This document shows, in pieces, positions 44,735 through 56,879 of a stretch of 64,000 nt of DNA. Source of the stretch: Adiantum capillus-veneris (taxonomy: Eukaryota > Streptophyta > Polypodiopsida > Polypodiales > Pteridaceae); contig CM043963.1 in assembly GCA_014529385.2 (NCBI GenBank), positions 100,247,412 through 100,311,411 on the forward strand, given 5' to 3'. Under the pieces are notes generated by a model. That model saw only the letters and a list, made by a program, of their open reading frames with translations, did no database searches and had not been told where the DNA came from. The translations under genes were made by a program, and so were the position numbers. Position 1 is the stretch's first letter; every line of letters starts with the position of its first letter.

Positions 44735-45594
44735 AGACATCCTACGCGTAAGATTTCTACAGGCTAATCTGGTGGAAATTTTGGAATTTTGAGTTGACAG
44801 TGTGTCCAGAAGGTAGGTTTTACCCTATTTTCACCCGGAAAGTGGAAATTTGACCATATCTTGACAGGATAAGGCTAGAGAGACAGAAATTGCCAGACAT
44901 CCTACCCAAATTGTGTCAAGGCATTATTTTAAGACCAAAACCATAGGATGGCTGCATGAGCACGATCTGCATGATATATTGAGTGACTGAGAGATGTTTC
45001 ATCTCATTTGGGTGAGAAAATTGGGTTCTAAGCAGACTTTAGCACTTTTGACTGAAAAAGGCTAGAACAGCTAAAATTGGGGACTTTTGAAATCCAAACC
45101 AAAATCTAAGCATACCACTGGGTTGCTGACATCAAGGGGAAGCTGTGGGTCAAGTCTAGTGTCAAATAGACCAAAAAGACATCCTACGCGTAGGATGTCA
45201 TCTGTGTGATTTTACACTCCAAACCTAGTTTTGAGCATACCAAAGTGATCAGCACCCCAAGAGGAGTCTGTGCTTGCAATTGAAGCCATTTTGAGCAAAA
45301 AGACATCCTACGCGTAGAATGTCTAATGCATGAAATTGAAGCCAAAAACTAACTGTAGGCATAGCAGGGTGTTGTATAGCCTGAGGCAAGCCTCCTAGTC
45401 AATTTTGGTCCAAGTTGATTAGACTGATCAAGACCAACATCAGGCTGTCGGAACAAATTTCTGATCCATTAACCAGCTTATAGGTTTCCAAATCAAAAAG
45501 TAAAAACAACTGTGGACTCAGCACATCAAGGGAAATACATAGTGCATGAATCCAGGCAAAATAGAGCAGGAGACATGCTATGTGTAGGATGTCT
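44735..45594. repeat. Palindrome-punctuated array B1 (element leader)
   Basis: The 24-bp palindrome made of AGACATCCTACG and its reverse complement CGTAGGATGTCT occurs (with up to a few mismatches) at 44735-44758, 45177-45199, 45301-45324 and 45571-45594. A half-site AGACATCCTACCC is at 44895. Another half-site is at 43853. Spacings fall near 124-160 bp or about twice that. Between sites a loose unit recurs (AAGCATACCA...GACATCAAGGGGAAG near 45110, repeated near 45235 and 45357). The array lies between primer site and gag. No ORF. Confidence 0.75.
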
Positions 45595-46002
45595 ACTGGG
45601 GCTTAGGGAAGAGAAAATTTGACTGAGCTTATACAGTGAGGTTCCATGTGACTTAAGGGTTCCAGAACTTCTTTCAGAAGTGAATTTGGACCTTGTTTGA
45701 CCTTTTGGCAGAACAAAGACAGAATTAAGACTTTTTCAGGTAAATTGGCCAACATGCGAGGAAAGTACAGTTCCAAATTAGTAGACCTGATCCAGAACAT
45801 CATCAATGTATAAAATACAGTAGTGGTTGAGGTTAACTCTCTAGTTATACCAATCATTACTAAAATCACCTCTAGCGGTTAGATGCTTTGATTCGATTGC
45901 CAAAATTAAACGCGTGTGTACATGTATATTCAGCAGCAAAGCAAGAAGTTGTGCGGAGACTGATCCTTTGCCAGGTGAGTGGTTGGATTTGTATAAATTG
46001 CA

Positions 46003-46417
46003 TTGCTAAGTTTGATGAATTTAAGATCAAGAAGACACATTTTTAGAGACCAAAAGGTGGCAGGTGACCAAGGTAGCTTAGTGTCCACCGAGGAGAGTGT
46101 AACTCAGGCAAAGCTAGATCCACTAGCACCAATTATTGAGGAGGGTAGTGATACTGACACTTCATCCGACAAATCCTTCTTCATGATGGGTAGTCAACAG
46201 CTAGGAGGTTTCACCTATGATGGACCAATTCCAAGAGGAAGCACCTCCCTAAATAATTTGAATGATTCCAAGTTCACTGTGATCTTATTAGAAGGAACAA
46301 ACTCAAGGGGAGCGCTAGTTTATTCTGACTATCGAGGACACAAGTGTATTTGTATTGAAGAGAGGCCTGCTCAGATACTGGAGATAATTCGAGTCTATGA
46401 TGATGGGGATAGATTCT
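46003..46417 (+). pseudogene. Second gypsy element, gag N-terminal part, cut by copia
   Basis: ATG 46003 opens a 139-codon frame (LRSRRHIFRDQKVAGDQ; FFMMGSQQLGGFTYDGP; CICIEERPAQILEIIRVYDD) that stops only where the copia LTR begins. Past the copia element the same frame resumes at 52092 for about 35 codons before a stop. Capsid motifs lie further downstream near 53030. A possible donor CAG|GTGAGT at about 45975 hints at a spliced leader. Confidence 0.6.
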
Positions 46418-46633
46418 TGTAGAGTACGCAGGTGATGGAGAAGGTAGAAACAAAGACTACGCACACACACCAACACACACACACAATCGTTACCCTGCAA
46501 CAGCCATTAAACGAGCTGCTCTTCTGTTCTTCTCTTTGAACTATTATCCAAAGTATATTTACAACATAGTATAGTCAGTGTCCAGCCGCCCATAGCACAA
46601 TGGACATATTCTTTAACATCATGTTCTTTAACA
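46418..46633 (-). repeat. copia 3' LTR (216 bp)
   Basis: Plus-strand TGTAGAGTACGCAGG to TTCTTTAACA. The gag-pol stop codon lies inside it, followed on the plus side by the polypurine tract complement CTCCCCCTC. Confidence 0.93.
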
Positions 46634-49600
46634 CTCCCCCTCAAGCTCAAAGTGAGCTTGCATATGATAGATTCCCAATGCTTCACGAAAGTAGCAAAAC
46701 TTCTCCTTTCCAAGAGCTTTTGTGAATATATTCGCAACTTGATCATTTGTCTTCACATACACCAAATCAATCTCATTTGCCAAAACTTTTTCTCTAATGA
46801 AGTGATGATGTACCTCAATGTGTTTAGTGCGAGCATGGTAGAATGGATTCTTTGCCAACATGATGCTGCTAATATTGTCACAACATATAATGACACTGTC
46901 AAGATAGTCAAAACCAAAGTCTACCATAAGTACTCTCAACCATAACTCTTCACATGCTGCCAAAGCTGCTCCACGATATTCAGCTTCTGTACTTGATAAT
47001 GCTACAGTTGATTGCTTCTTGCTACTCCAACTTATCATACCATTGCCAATGGAAAATGCATAACCACTTGTAGATCTTATATCCATAAAATCTCCTGCCC
47101 AATCTGCATCTGTGTAACCATAAAGACAAAGCTTCCCATTCTTTTCATAAAACATTCTATAACTGATAGTGGCTTTCACATATCTCATAATCCGTCTCAC
47201 TGCATCAAGATGACTTTTACATGGCTTTTGCATGAATTGACTCACAACACCCACTGCATAACTCAAATCTTGCCTTGTTATTGTAAAGTAAATAAGTCTT
47301 CCAACCATCTTGCGGTACATAGTGATATCCTCAATGTAATGTCCATCATCAAACAACTTCACATTTTGATCAAGAGGTGTATCAACCGGTTTGCATGCTG
47401 TCATTCCATACTTCTCAAGCATATCCAACGCGTATTGTCTTTGTATCATCCAAATTCCTGATAAAGTGTTGACAATTTCAACTCCCAAGAAATATCTCAA
47501 CTCACCAAGGTCCTTCATGTTGAATTCTCTCAACAAACTCTTCTTGACATGCAAAATTTTCTCATCATGACTTCCAATGAGAATCAAGTCATCAACATAG
47601 ATAACAATAACGACGATCTCTCCATCAACATGCTTCAAAAACAATGAGTGATCAGTAGTAGACTATTTAAATCCAATCTTCTTCAAGAATCTGGTTATCT
47701 TTTCACACCAAGCTCTAGATGCTTGCTTCAAACCATACAATGCTTTCTTCAACTTACACACATAATATGGAAACTCTGGATGTTGGTAACCCTCTAGCTG
47801 TATCATATAAACTTCTTCTTCCAAGTCACCATTCAAGAATGCATTATCCACATCCGTTTTCCGTAACTTCCAACCAAACATACTTGCCATTGCTATCACC
47901 AATCTGACTGTTGTCATCTTTGCAACTGGACTAAATGTCTCATCATAATCAAGACCTTTTGTTTGTGCATAACCTTTAGCAACAAGCCTCGCTTTGTATC
48001 TTTACACACTACCATCTGACTTGCACTTGACTTTGTATACCCATTTTGAACCAATTGCTTTCTTTCCACTTGGCAAGCAAACCAAATCCCAAGTGTCATT
48101 CTTCACAAGAGCATCCATCTCATCATCCATAGCTGACTCCCATTCTGGTTTTTTAATTTCCTCTTGAAAACATGTAGGCTCTTTATGTTGCACACGTGAA
48201 ACCATGTATGCATAATGTGTACGCATGTAACCGTTGTATGTCAATCTATCAACTAGATAACGCACCCTCTCTGATCTTCTCAACTGTGGTGCACTCTTCT
48301 CTTCAACTCTTGCATATGGGGGTACATATTTCTCAATATGCTTACTGCCAAGTGTCCTCAAATGTGGTAAACCATGCTCTTCATTGAAGCTTTCATCTCC
48401 AGAACTCTCTTCAACCACTTTCTTCTTGCCTTTCTCGTTTTGCTTCTTATCTCGCAAACGACCACTCCATGGGTTGACACTTCCTGTACTCTCCTCTGCC
48501 ATATGTGGTCCTGAAATAGTTCTTGTTGATGGTCCTAGCTTATCAACAACATGACGCACATTCTCTTGCTCTTCATACTCATCTTCTATCATCACTAGCT
48601 TTGGTTTATACCATGGTTCATGCTCACAAAATCTGACATCTCTACTGACATAAACTTGTCTTGTCATAGGATCATAGCACTTGTAACCTTTCTTTTCAAC
48701 TGGGTAGTCCAAGAATACACACTTCAATGCCTTTGGCTCCATCTTCTTTCTTGCTTCATTTGGCACATGAACATAGCAAACACATCCAAAAACTTTCATG
48801 TAGGAAACTGTTGGCTTGATCCCATAAAGTCTCTCATAAGGTGAAATTTCATGAATGGCAGCTATTGGTGTTCGATTCATAATGTGTACTGCTGTATGAA
48901 CTGCTTCAGCCCAATATGTTAATGGTATATTCATCTCATTCATCATGGCTCTTACAATCTCTGCTATGACTCTATTCTTTCTCTCAGCAACTCCATTTTG
49001 CTGTGGTGTGTATTTGCAAGTAATCTGTCTTCTTATACCTTGTTCACGTAAGTAATCATCAAAACTATGTGACATGTACTCTCCCCCTCCATCTGTACGT
49101 AGGCATTTAATTTGACAACCATTCTCTTTCTCAACCATAACTTTGAACTCCAAGAATACCTCAAATGCCTCTGACTTTGCCTTTAGAAAGTAAACCCATG
49201 TCATTCAGCTGTAATCATCCGTGAATGTGATAAAATATCGACAACCATTTGGTGTAGCATGATCACAAGGTCCCCAAATATCTGAATGAACAATTTCCAA
49301 AGGACTCTGGCTAATTCTCCCCCTCTTTGGAAATGGTAAACGAGATTGCTTTCCAAATTGACAAGCTTCACAAACATGATCAAAATTCAATCTGCCAAAC
49401 TTTGGTAATCCACGTACAATTTGATTTGATTGCATATGCTTTAGTCTTCTAAAATTGACATGACCAATCCTCTTATGCCATAACTCTGCCCAATTATCTT
49501 GAGTGGCTGATTTGTTTGCATACATACCACTGTGTAAACATGGATCTCTAGCTTCCAATGAGAACAAGCGACCTTTCTTTCTTCCACGTGCCAATATCTT

Positions 49601-50959
49601 GCCTGGTATGCCTTTGTGAAACTCCTCTATGAAGCAGCCATAACGATTAAAACGGACTTGCAACCCTTGATCTGTCATTTGTCCAACTGATGCTAAATTC
49701 TTTGTGATCGAAGGTACATATAGAACATCTCCCAATGTGTTGTATGTCCCGTCTTTTTCTAGCAATGGAACTGAACCAACATGTGTAATCCGATGCATAG
49801 TATCATCACCTGTAGCAACAAACTCATCCTCTTCTAACTTCTCTTTTCTGTGAAACCATTCACCATGATATGTCATATGATTTGTGGCACCACTATCTAA
49901 ACACGAATCATTTGTATGATGTGGCTCCACCATGCTTCCAACAACATGCTCCATAGGAAACAAATGTACACTCAATCTATTGTCATATATATTTTGATAA
50001 TGAGGATTGTATCTAGCAAAGTTTCCTCCATGTCTGCCATAACCTCGACCTCTTCCACCACGATCACGATTTTGATTTAGCCTTGTGTAACATTCTCTTT
50101 CAAAGTGACCATAAATGCCACATTTGTTACAATATCCATCTCTTTGAGGATGTACAAATCGTCCACCTCCACGTCCACGAGTTCGGGCTCTCCCCCTGCC
50201 TCTTTGGCTATAATCATTGTAACTTTGACTTTGTTGATTTTGCCATTGACCACTTCCAGCATTGTTTCCACGACCTCTAGAGTAAAAAACCTGATCTCTG
50301 GAATTGTTATTTGATGTAGAAGGACCTGACTTGCCTAACTTCACCTCTTCTTGCAAACAAAGGTTTACTAACTCTTCAAAATCAGGCATGTGTCCTCGAA
50401 CAGATATAGATGTATCCAATGACTTGTATTCCGGTCCCAAACCATTCAATGTCACTGAAACTAAGTCATCATCTGGAACTTCAACATTAATGCTCGCAAG
50501 ATCTTCCTGAATTTGCTTTATCTCTGTCACATAATCTGATATGGATCTATTTCCTCGCCATACACAATGTAACCTTTGGTTCAAGTGAACTTTTCGTGGT
50601 TTTGTATTGGAGCTGTTCATTCTTGCTAGTATCTCCCATGCTTCCTTTGAAGATTGAGCCTTCTTCCCATGTGGTATAAAGAAGTCACTAATGCATAGTG
50701 AAATCCAATGCATCACTTTCCTTGAATTCTCGATCCACTTCTTGTAAGCTTCTACTCCTGCTTGCCATGTTTTATGTGCTTCAACATTCTCTCTATTTGG
50801 TTCCAAGCCAACCTCGGGACACTCTTGTTCACCTGTAATATAATCCCATAAACCTTTGCCCATGATAAATTTCTCCATCTTGTAGGACCATATGCTGTAG
50901 TTCTCTCTGGTCAGCTTCTCTCCAACAATCTGTGTGACTTGAGTTGAACTTTCTGCCAT
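46628..50959 (-). pseudogene. copia gag-pol, single frame with three stops
   Basis: A single frame of 1444 codons from ATG 50959 to TAA 46628-46630 (inside the LTR). Stops are TGA 49205-49207, TAA 48002-48004 and TAG 47663-47665. In order: UBN2-type gag (NYSIWSYKMEKFIMGKGLW), CCHC knuckle CNKCGIYGHFEREC, protease CLDSGATNHMT, pre-integrase finger (LWHKRIGHVNFRRLK ... CEACQFGKQ), integrase core (IVHSDIWGP ... FTDDYS|stop|MTWVYF ... YTPQQNGVAERKNR), RT (DVDNAFLNGDLEEEVYM, KALYGLKQASRAW, VIYVDDLILIGS), RNase H (GYTDADWAGD, SSTEAEYRGAA) and a terminal HIEVHHHFIREKV / IFTKALG. Everything needed is present except for the stops, all explicable as C-to-T or single-base changes. Confidence 0.92.
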
Positions 50960-51863
50960 CTTCACTCTCTCAATTTCTTCCAAAGGATTTTGACGAAATT
51001 TCGGCAGAGTTTCGTTTGTATTTGGACAATATCTCAAGTGACAATCTCAACCAAAGTGCTCATAAACACTAACAAAAAATCTCTCACTGCCAAGGGAAAA
51101 TCCACTCACTCACTTTGCCATAGACTGACTCAGTACTATGCATAAATACTCTAAAAAAATGTCCACATGGACATGTATGCAAATGCAATCCATACGCTAT
51201 CCTGTACCACATATCCATACATCCACCTTCTTCCCATAGTTGTAAACGACATATGAGGTCTTTTGTGGGGCCAGTCGGGGGTTCGCTCCAGTACCTAATC
51301 CACCTTGCCAGGGTACCGAAGCTCCCAAGGCAAGGCTTCAAAAAACCTCACTTGACCCTCACAAAGGCTGCAGTTTTCCAAAATACATTAACCGCATATC
51401 CATACATAACCACAAAGTACTCAATCTGACAATATAACCGCCTCAACTTCTTCCCACAACCTTTCTTATATAGGCGGCTGTCCATAACGGACCCACAAAA
51501 ACCAAACATAATCTTCGATAACACAATACCATGATGCAAAAGCTCTATGTCGCTCTCCAAAACCTGTGTAAATGCTGAATTCTTCACCTGTAACCTGTAA
51601 ATCTACTGCCGAGTGCAAAACTAGAAATCTCCTATGCTTGTGTGAGCTGGCTATTTATTGCAAAAAATTGTAAATTTTGGCAAATCTGAGTATGCCAATG
51701 CGTTCGAAATGCCCAAAAACATAAAGATAGACTCCTGGATCACTGTATTCAGAGTTCGGGTGAGGGAGTTATGACCAAAAAACCTCTCTTTTTTGTTGTT
51801 TTCCAGAGTTGCGGAAACCTGTGTATTGACTGTAGCTCCTTAAACTGAGCTCTGATACCACTT

Positions 51864-52091
51864 TGTAGAGTGTGCAGGTGATGGAGAAGGTATAAAAGAA
51901 AACTACGCACACACACCAACACACATCGAGACACACACACACAATCGTTACCCTGCAGCAGCCATTCAACGAGCTGCTCTTCTCTTCTTCTCTTTGAACT
52001 ATTATCCAAAGTATATTTACAACATAGTATAGTCAGTGTCCAGCCTCCCATAGCACAATGGACATATTCTTTAACATCATGTTCTTTAACA
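51864..52091 (-). repeat. copia 5' LTR (228 bp)
   Basis: Plus-strand TGTAGAGTGTGCAGG to TTCTTTAACA. The minus-strand leader between this LTR and the ATG at 50959 (about 900 bp) has short frames but no recognised gene; it is untranslated leader. Confidence 0.93.
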
Positions 52092-54340
52092 ATTCCGAGA
52101 CGAAAAGGGGAACCACTATTTGATAGTTAGTAACCCCGAGGATTACAATAGATATGGAGATAACGTGGCGAAGGGAAAAATGGTTTGAGAAACTCAAGAA
52201 CCGCCTCCAAACATTGATCGACCTGGAGCGATTTTTTATGTATGATAAGAAAACAACCAAAGTTTCAACTTATAATGAGAATGTGGGAATTTACAAACAT
52301 GAGAGTGTGAAAATAGTCTCTTACTTTCGGTGCAAAGAACCCTACCCAAAGGAGTTAAGCAAAGACAAGGTTCTTTACTTATTCTCTTATGAAATTGCTA
52401 TGGGGAAGGATATCGTTTTTGTTGATAGGTACGGGTGAGAATACCAACGTATTCTCCCAAAGGAGGTAGAAAAGGCAACAGTTCCAGGAGCATCAACATA
52501 TGCCCCCAATGAAGTGCCAAGAGCCAACACCCCTAGCAAGTTGACAAATACCTTTTCAGAAGAGTATGACGCGACCTCACATTCTACCCGACCACAGACA
52601 TTCAACAACCAAAACCAACCAGCAACTCAGCCATCATTACAGGCATGGCTTCGACAGAGCAACATTGGAGAAAGACCAAAATCGAGATGGTATCAAGCCG
52701 CACGAGGGCTGAGGGATTTACAAGAACCACCACTCTACTCAAGGTATCAAGGAGAGAGTAAGCCAAAGACTCAAGGGTCAACAGTGCCTGGAAGACCACC
52801 CATAAAACGAGTTTGAAGAGATGAACCATCTCTTGCAAGAACTGTTAGAAATTATGTCTTAGGAGCACCATTGGGAGAGGAACCAGCCTACTATAGAAGA
52901 CCAGAGGAGGTATATCGATTAGGACGTGGAGATCCAATGATGAGATTTGTAGACCATCATAGAATTAGACCTTCTCAAGAGCAAAAATGGGTAAACAAGA
53001 AATAGAGATCCAAGAGATCACGTAGCAGCCTTTGTGCATGTAATTAGAGTGGAAGAGGTGTTAGACTTCCCTACCCAATTTGTAGGGTTTGGACTAACCT
53101 TAGAGGATGATGCTGCTACTTGGTTTGACTCTGTGGAGCGTAGAGACTTTGAGTCTATGGAGGAAGTGTTTGACGAGTTTATTGAGGAATTCTCAACAAA
53201 AGGGGATAGCTCATAATACGGTCTCAAAAATCCATAAATTCAAACAGAAAGACGGGAAATCTGTGCGAAAGGCAGCCCTAAGACTAAAAACGTATATTAA
53301 GTTCTACCCTGTGGAAGAACTGCCAACTCAGTCCACACTTATGCTTATATTTATCCAAGGACTAAGGAATGCAGATCTCCAGAAGGACTTACATATGAAG
53401 AGGAGCACGACGTTAAATGAGTAAACTAAGGGGGCTCTTTACCTTGTAGACAATTGTGCGGTTTACAAAGAGGGTGAGTTCAAGGATCTTGACGACGATT
53501 CATCCTCACAACAAAGTGGAAGCAAGTCTTCTAAGACAACACCGAAAGGAGAAGTAGCTGTAAGCCAAGAGCAGCTTGTAGAGGAAGTGCTAAAAACTTG
53601 TACGCCAAACCCCAGGCTAAACATCCCAAGTGGTGTGCTATTGAACAAAAATGGACAAACCATGGGATGGAAGAATGTTATTATAACAAGGGATATGTGA
53701 GAGAGAGACCTTACGCTCCCCAAGCTCAGGTATCATCTCCTCAAATTCCACCGATGCCTAGGTATCAAGCAGGCAACCTACCAGGACCTGTAGGTGTAGA
53801 AAGACCACAACTAGTGTAACCACCCATACCAGGATTATGACCAATCGGCATAAGGTACACACCAACCGTAACTGAATCAGAAGAGAAGGTTTGGTGCCTA
53901 TGCATGCATATTATGAAGATGCCAATGGATATGTTGCAAATCCTGTCTATTATCCACCGAAAGAACCCTCAACACCAGAACCATGGAGCATGATAGGAGG
54001 TGCAGGACCACCAACAACTGCGCAAGCAGCAGGAGAAGGAAGATATAGCTTGGATGAACGAACATTGTTGTTCATAGCCAACGGAGGCATGGGCGGACAG
54101 AGACATGCATACCAACAAAGAGGAGCTCAAGGAGTACCTTAACAGCCTAAAGGACCCTGCTACAAGTGTGGCGGAGACCATTGGCTAAGAGACTGTCCTC
54201 ATGATGAAATCATTAGAGTCAACACATATTGCACCGAGTGTGGAGTTACTCATTTGATTCCTGATTTCCCTAAGAACTCGAGCAAAGCATCAAAAACTAC
54301 CTTGAACATGCTGGAAGCAGTGCCTTCCAGTGGAGGGCCA
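52092..54340 (+). pseudogene. Second gypsy element, gag remainder
   Basis: Broken frames. 52092-52440 continues the N-terminal part. A capsid-like part at 53030-53420 contains GFGLTLEDDAATWFDSVERR and FKQKDGKSVRKAALRLKTY, with a stop/frameshift near 53213. A CCHC knuckle CYKCGGDHWLRDCP at 54158-54199 is followed by a second knuckle-like CTECGVTHLIPDFP lacking its last Cys. Proline- and glutamine-rich spacers separate them. At least five stops, so non-functional. Confidence 0.65.
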
Positions 54341-54370
54341 AAAAACGAGACAATCATACCTATTTAGGGA

Positions 54371-56353
54371 GTGATGCGAGCCCAAGCTCAAAGAATGACG
54401 AACGAACCCATAATTGAAGAGCCAACAACCGATGCCCCAAGTTCAGAAACGAAAAATCAGAGAAGCACTTGGAAAGCTAGAAAGGCGCGTATGAAAGCCA
54501 GGAGAGAACGAGAGCAAACAACTCTATCCGAGGAGTTAAAACACACAAAGGATAGATTAGAGCGGTTAGAGGATCTAGCTAGCCTAAGCTCACACATTGC
54601 GGAAACCATAGCACCCAAGGAAATAGCAGAACCCAAAAGTGCAGGATCAGGAGGATCAGTACTGGCAGACAAGGTAAATGAGCAGTTAGATGCAATTTTA
54701 AAAGCTTACGAAGCCAAACTCAAAAAGAACCAAACCCAAGAGCAAAGATGGATGACTTATCCATATGCTGAAATAGAAAAACAGAGGTTGGAAATGTGTA
54801 GAAAGATGATTGAAACAGCTCAAACTTTGATAGAAAACCCGTTTGGTAGACCTCCAAACTGGCATGAAGTACCAGCTCCCACCCCTATCAAACCAACTTT
54901 AGAGGAACAAGTAGAAACAAAGGAAGGACTCGCGAATGCTTATGAGTCTAGGGGAGAGCCTATCATAGTGCCAAATACAACAGATGAGGCATGTGTCGGG
55001 TTTCAACCTAAAACATTGGTAGAAATGGGTAAGGATTGTAATGGTCTAGATGATCCGTGGAAGCAAATCCGTGAGGCCAACGAAGCTAACAGGGTGAGTT
55101 ACCACATGAAAAGCACGAGAAAAGAGAAAAATGAGATCTTACCTTCCATTGAAGAGTTTGAGGCAAGATCACAAATGAACTTTGATATACATTCACAAGG
55201 GGGAGACCTGGGATCAATTAGTTCGGGGCACAGCCAACCAGACTCTCTGAAAACTCTACCCTCTTACCTAGGAGAGTATGAAGCCAAGTCTAAGGTGAGA
55301 GCAATCCCATCTCAAAGACTTTCTTCTAACATAGTTATGGATTCACAAGGGTTGATTGAGTTATTGTCCACACCGGTGGCATGCACAATCACATTAGCCG
55401 AACTCCTAAGGTTATGACCAAACATGTGGACCACAGTAGGCAAATGCATAGAAAAATTTGGAGTGAAAGAAGATGGAAACACCACGCTACCAGTAGAATT
55501 CAAAGGAATAGTTTCCAAATCTATTCTTGACAGTGGAGCAGGAGTTGCTATCGCCACCAAGGAAATTTGGAAAAAATGGGGAAAACTAGCTTTGAGAGCT
55601 ACTAGAATGAAATTGCAATTAGCAGATGGGTTCATGGAGAAGCCTTTAGGACTCTTAGAAAATGTAATTGTCACTTCGTGCGGAATCGAGTATGAGCATA
55701 CATTTGCAATAGTCGATTTCGACAAAAAAAACAATTACGAGATCATCTTGGGAAGACCATTCATGAGACAATTAAAGATGGTCCAGGATTGGGGTTACGA
55801 CCACATATACCTCAGACATGGCGAGACATCAACCAAAATACACCTGAAAGACCATAGTTACAAAGATGTGAACCCGACACTACTGGAAGAGTTTGATTCA
55901 GCTACATTAGCAGGGTCGGAACTCCCATCATGGTTAGGGCAACAAAAAGAGCTATGGATGTGCGGAGCTTCACATTGTGGGAGATTAAAAAGAGAGGAAT
56001 GCTTCTTAGAAAGAGCGATTGGGGACAAGGATTATATTTCGGAACCTTTTCCTAAAGATGCCTTGGAATCTCTGGAATGGGAACACACACTAGCAACATT
56101 GGATGTCTGTACCATTACAGATAGTCCAACAACAAAATTTTGCGATAAGGATGGCTATGCTGTGCTACCCTATTACATGGTAAGCCTTATACGAGGAGGA
56201 GATGAGATGGTAGAACAACCAGAACAAGAAGAGTTTTATAACTTCTCTGAGCATCTGGAGGTAAATAACGATGCGGATAATGAGTGTTCAGACAACTCAA
56301 GCGAGCCTGGGGAGAAAATAGAGAATATCAAGTTTTATGATTTTGCCAATTAG
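54371..56353 (+). pseudogene. Second gypsy element, linker and protease
   Basis: One frame of about 660 codons with a single TGA at 55415-55417 (CGA expected by C-to-T). The first 200 residues are charged and coiled-coil-like (EELKHTKDRLERLEDLAS). Protease follows the stop: SILDSGAGVAIATKEIWKKW with DSG active site, LQLADGFMEKPLGLLENV and YEIILGRPFMRQL. The C-terminus is acidic. Confidence 0.7.
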
Positions 56354-56879
56354 CACCCTAGACGCCAGTAACTCTATAGGAGAAAACGAGCAGAAAACAA
56401 AGCGAGAGAGAACCTGATGCCCAGGATAAAAGATAAAACTCACTATCTAATGCTTGTCAAAGCAAAGGATTATGTAAAAGATCAAATATCAAGAAGATTC
56501 TCAAAAGTTCGAAGGGAAAGAACGCGAGAGGAAATAAGACAAGTACGGAAAGCTAAAACAGAAACAAAATCACAAAATCCTCAAAAATAAAAAAAAGAAA
56601 CAACAAAAGATCCAGAGTGGACCAAACTGGAGTGTAAACAGAAATACCAAGAACTTAAATGGTCTTTACGAGAGGTATGGACTACTGAGGGAGAAAGTGA
56701 TGGTAAGGAGGAGTCAGAAAAAGGAAACATGAATGTACCATCACACTATCGAAAATTCACCATCCAGGACATAAAAATCATAATGACACCACCAGTCCGA
56801 GAAAGAACAAACCAGGAATCTTACGATGGGCCGAAAAATGCAAAAAGGATAGACCTCGATGAACCAGGCGAAGAGCCTC
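56354..56879 (+). other. Protease-RT spacer, highly charged
   Basis: One plus-strand frame is readable for about 170 codons with few stops (TREEIRQVRKAKTETKSQN; KWSLREVWTTEGES). It is rich in Lys, Arg and Glu. No domain recognised; it is probably part of the old polyprotein linker. Confidence 0.4.

Larger units (their letters stand above)
46418..52091 (-). mobile_element. Ty1/copia element, complete structure
   Basis: 5674 bp. 3' LTR 46418-46633 and 5' LTR 51864-52091 (element on the minus strand), TGTAGAGT...TTTAACA. Primer site TGGTATCAGAGC at 51849-51860 and polypurine tract GAGGGGGAG at 46634-46642, both minus strand. Target duplication ATTCT (46413-46417) / ATTCC (52092-52096), one mismatch. 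It inserted in the gag of the second gypsy element, and removing it restores the gag frame. The LTRs are similar but carry indels, e.g. a CATCGAGACA insertion in the 5' copy. Confidence 0.92.

Noticed and set aside
47663-49207. Stops in copia restored by U-to-C RNA editing, as in fern organelles
   Set aside because: That editing is known for organellar transcripts; this is nuclear retrotransposon DNA. Decay by C-to-T is simpler.
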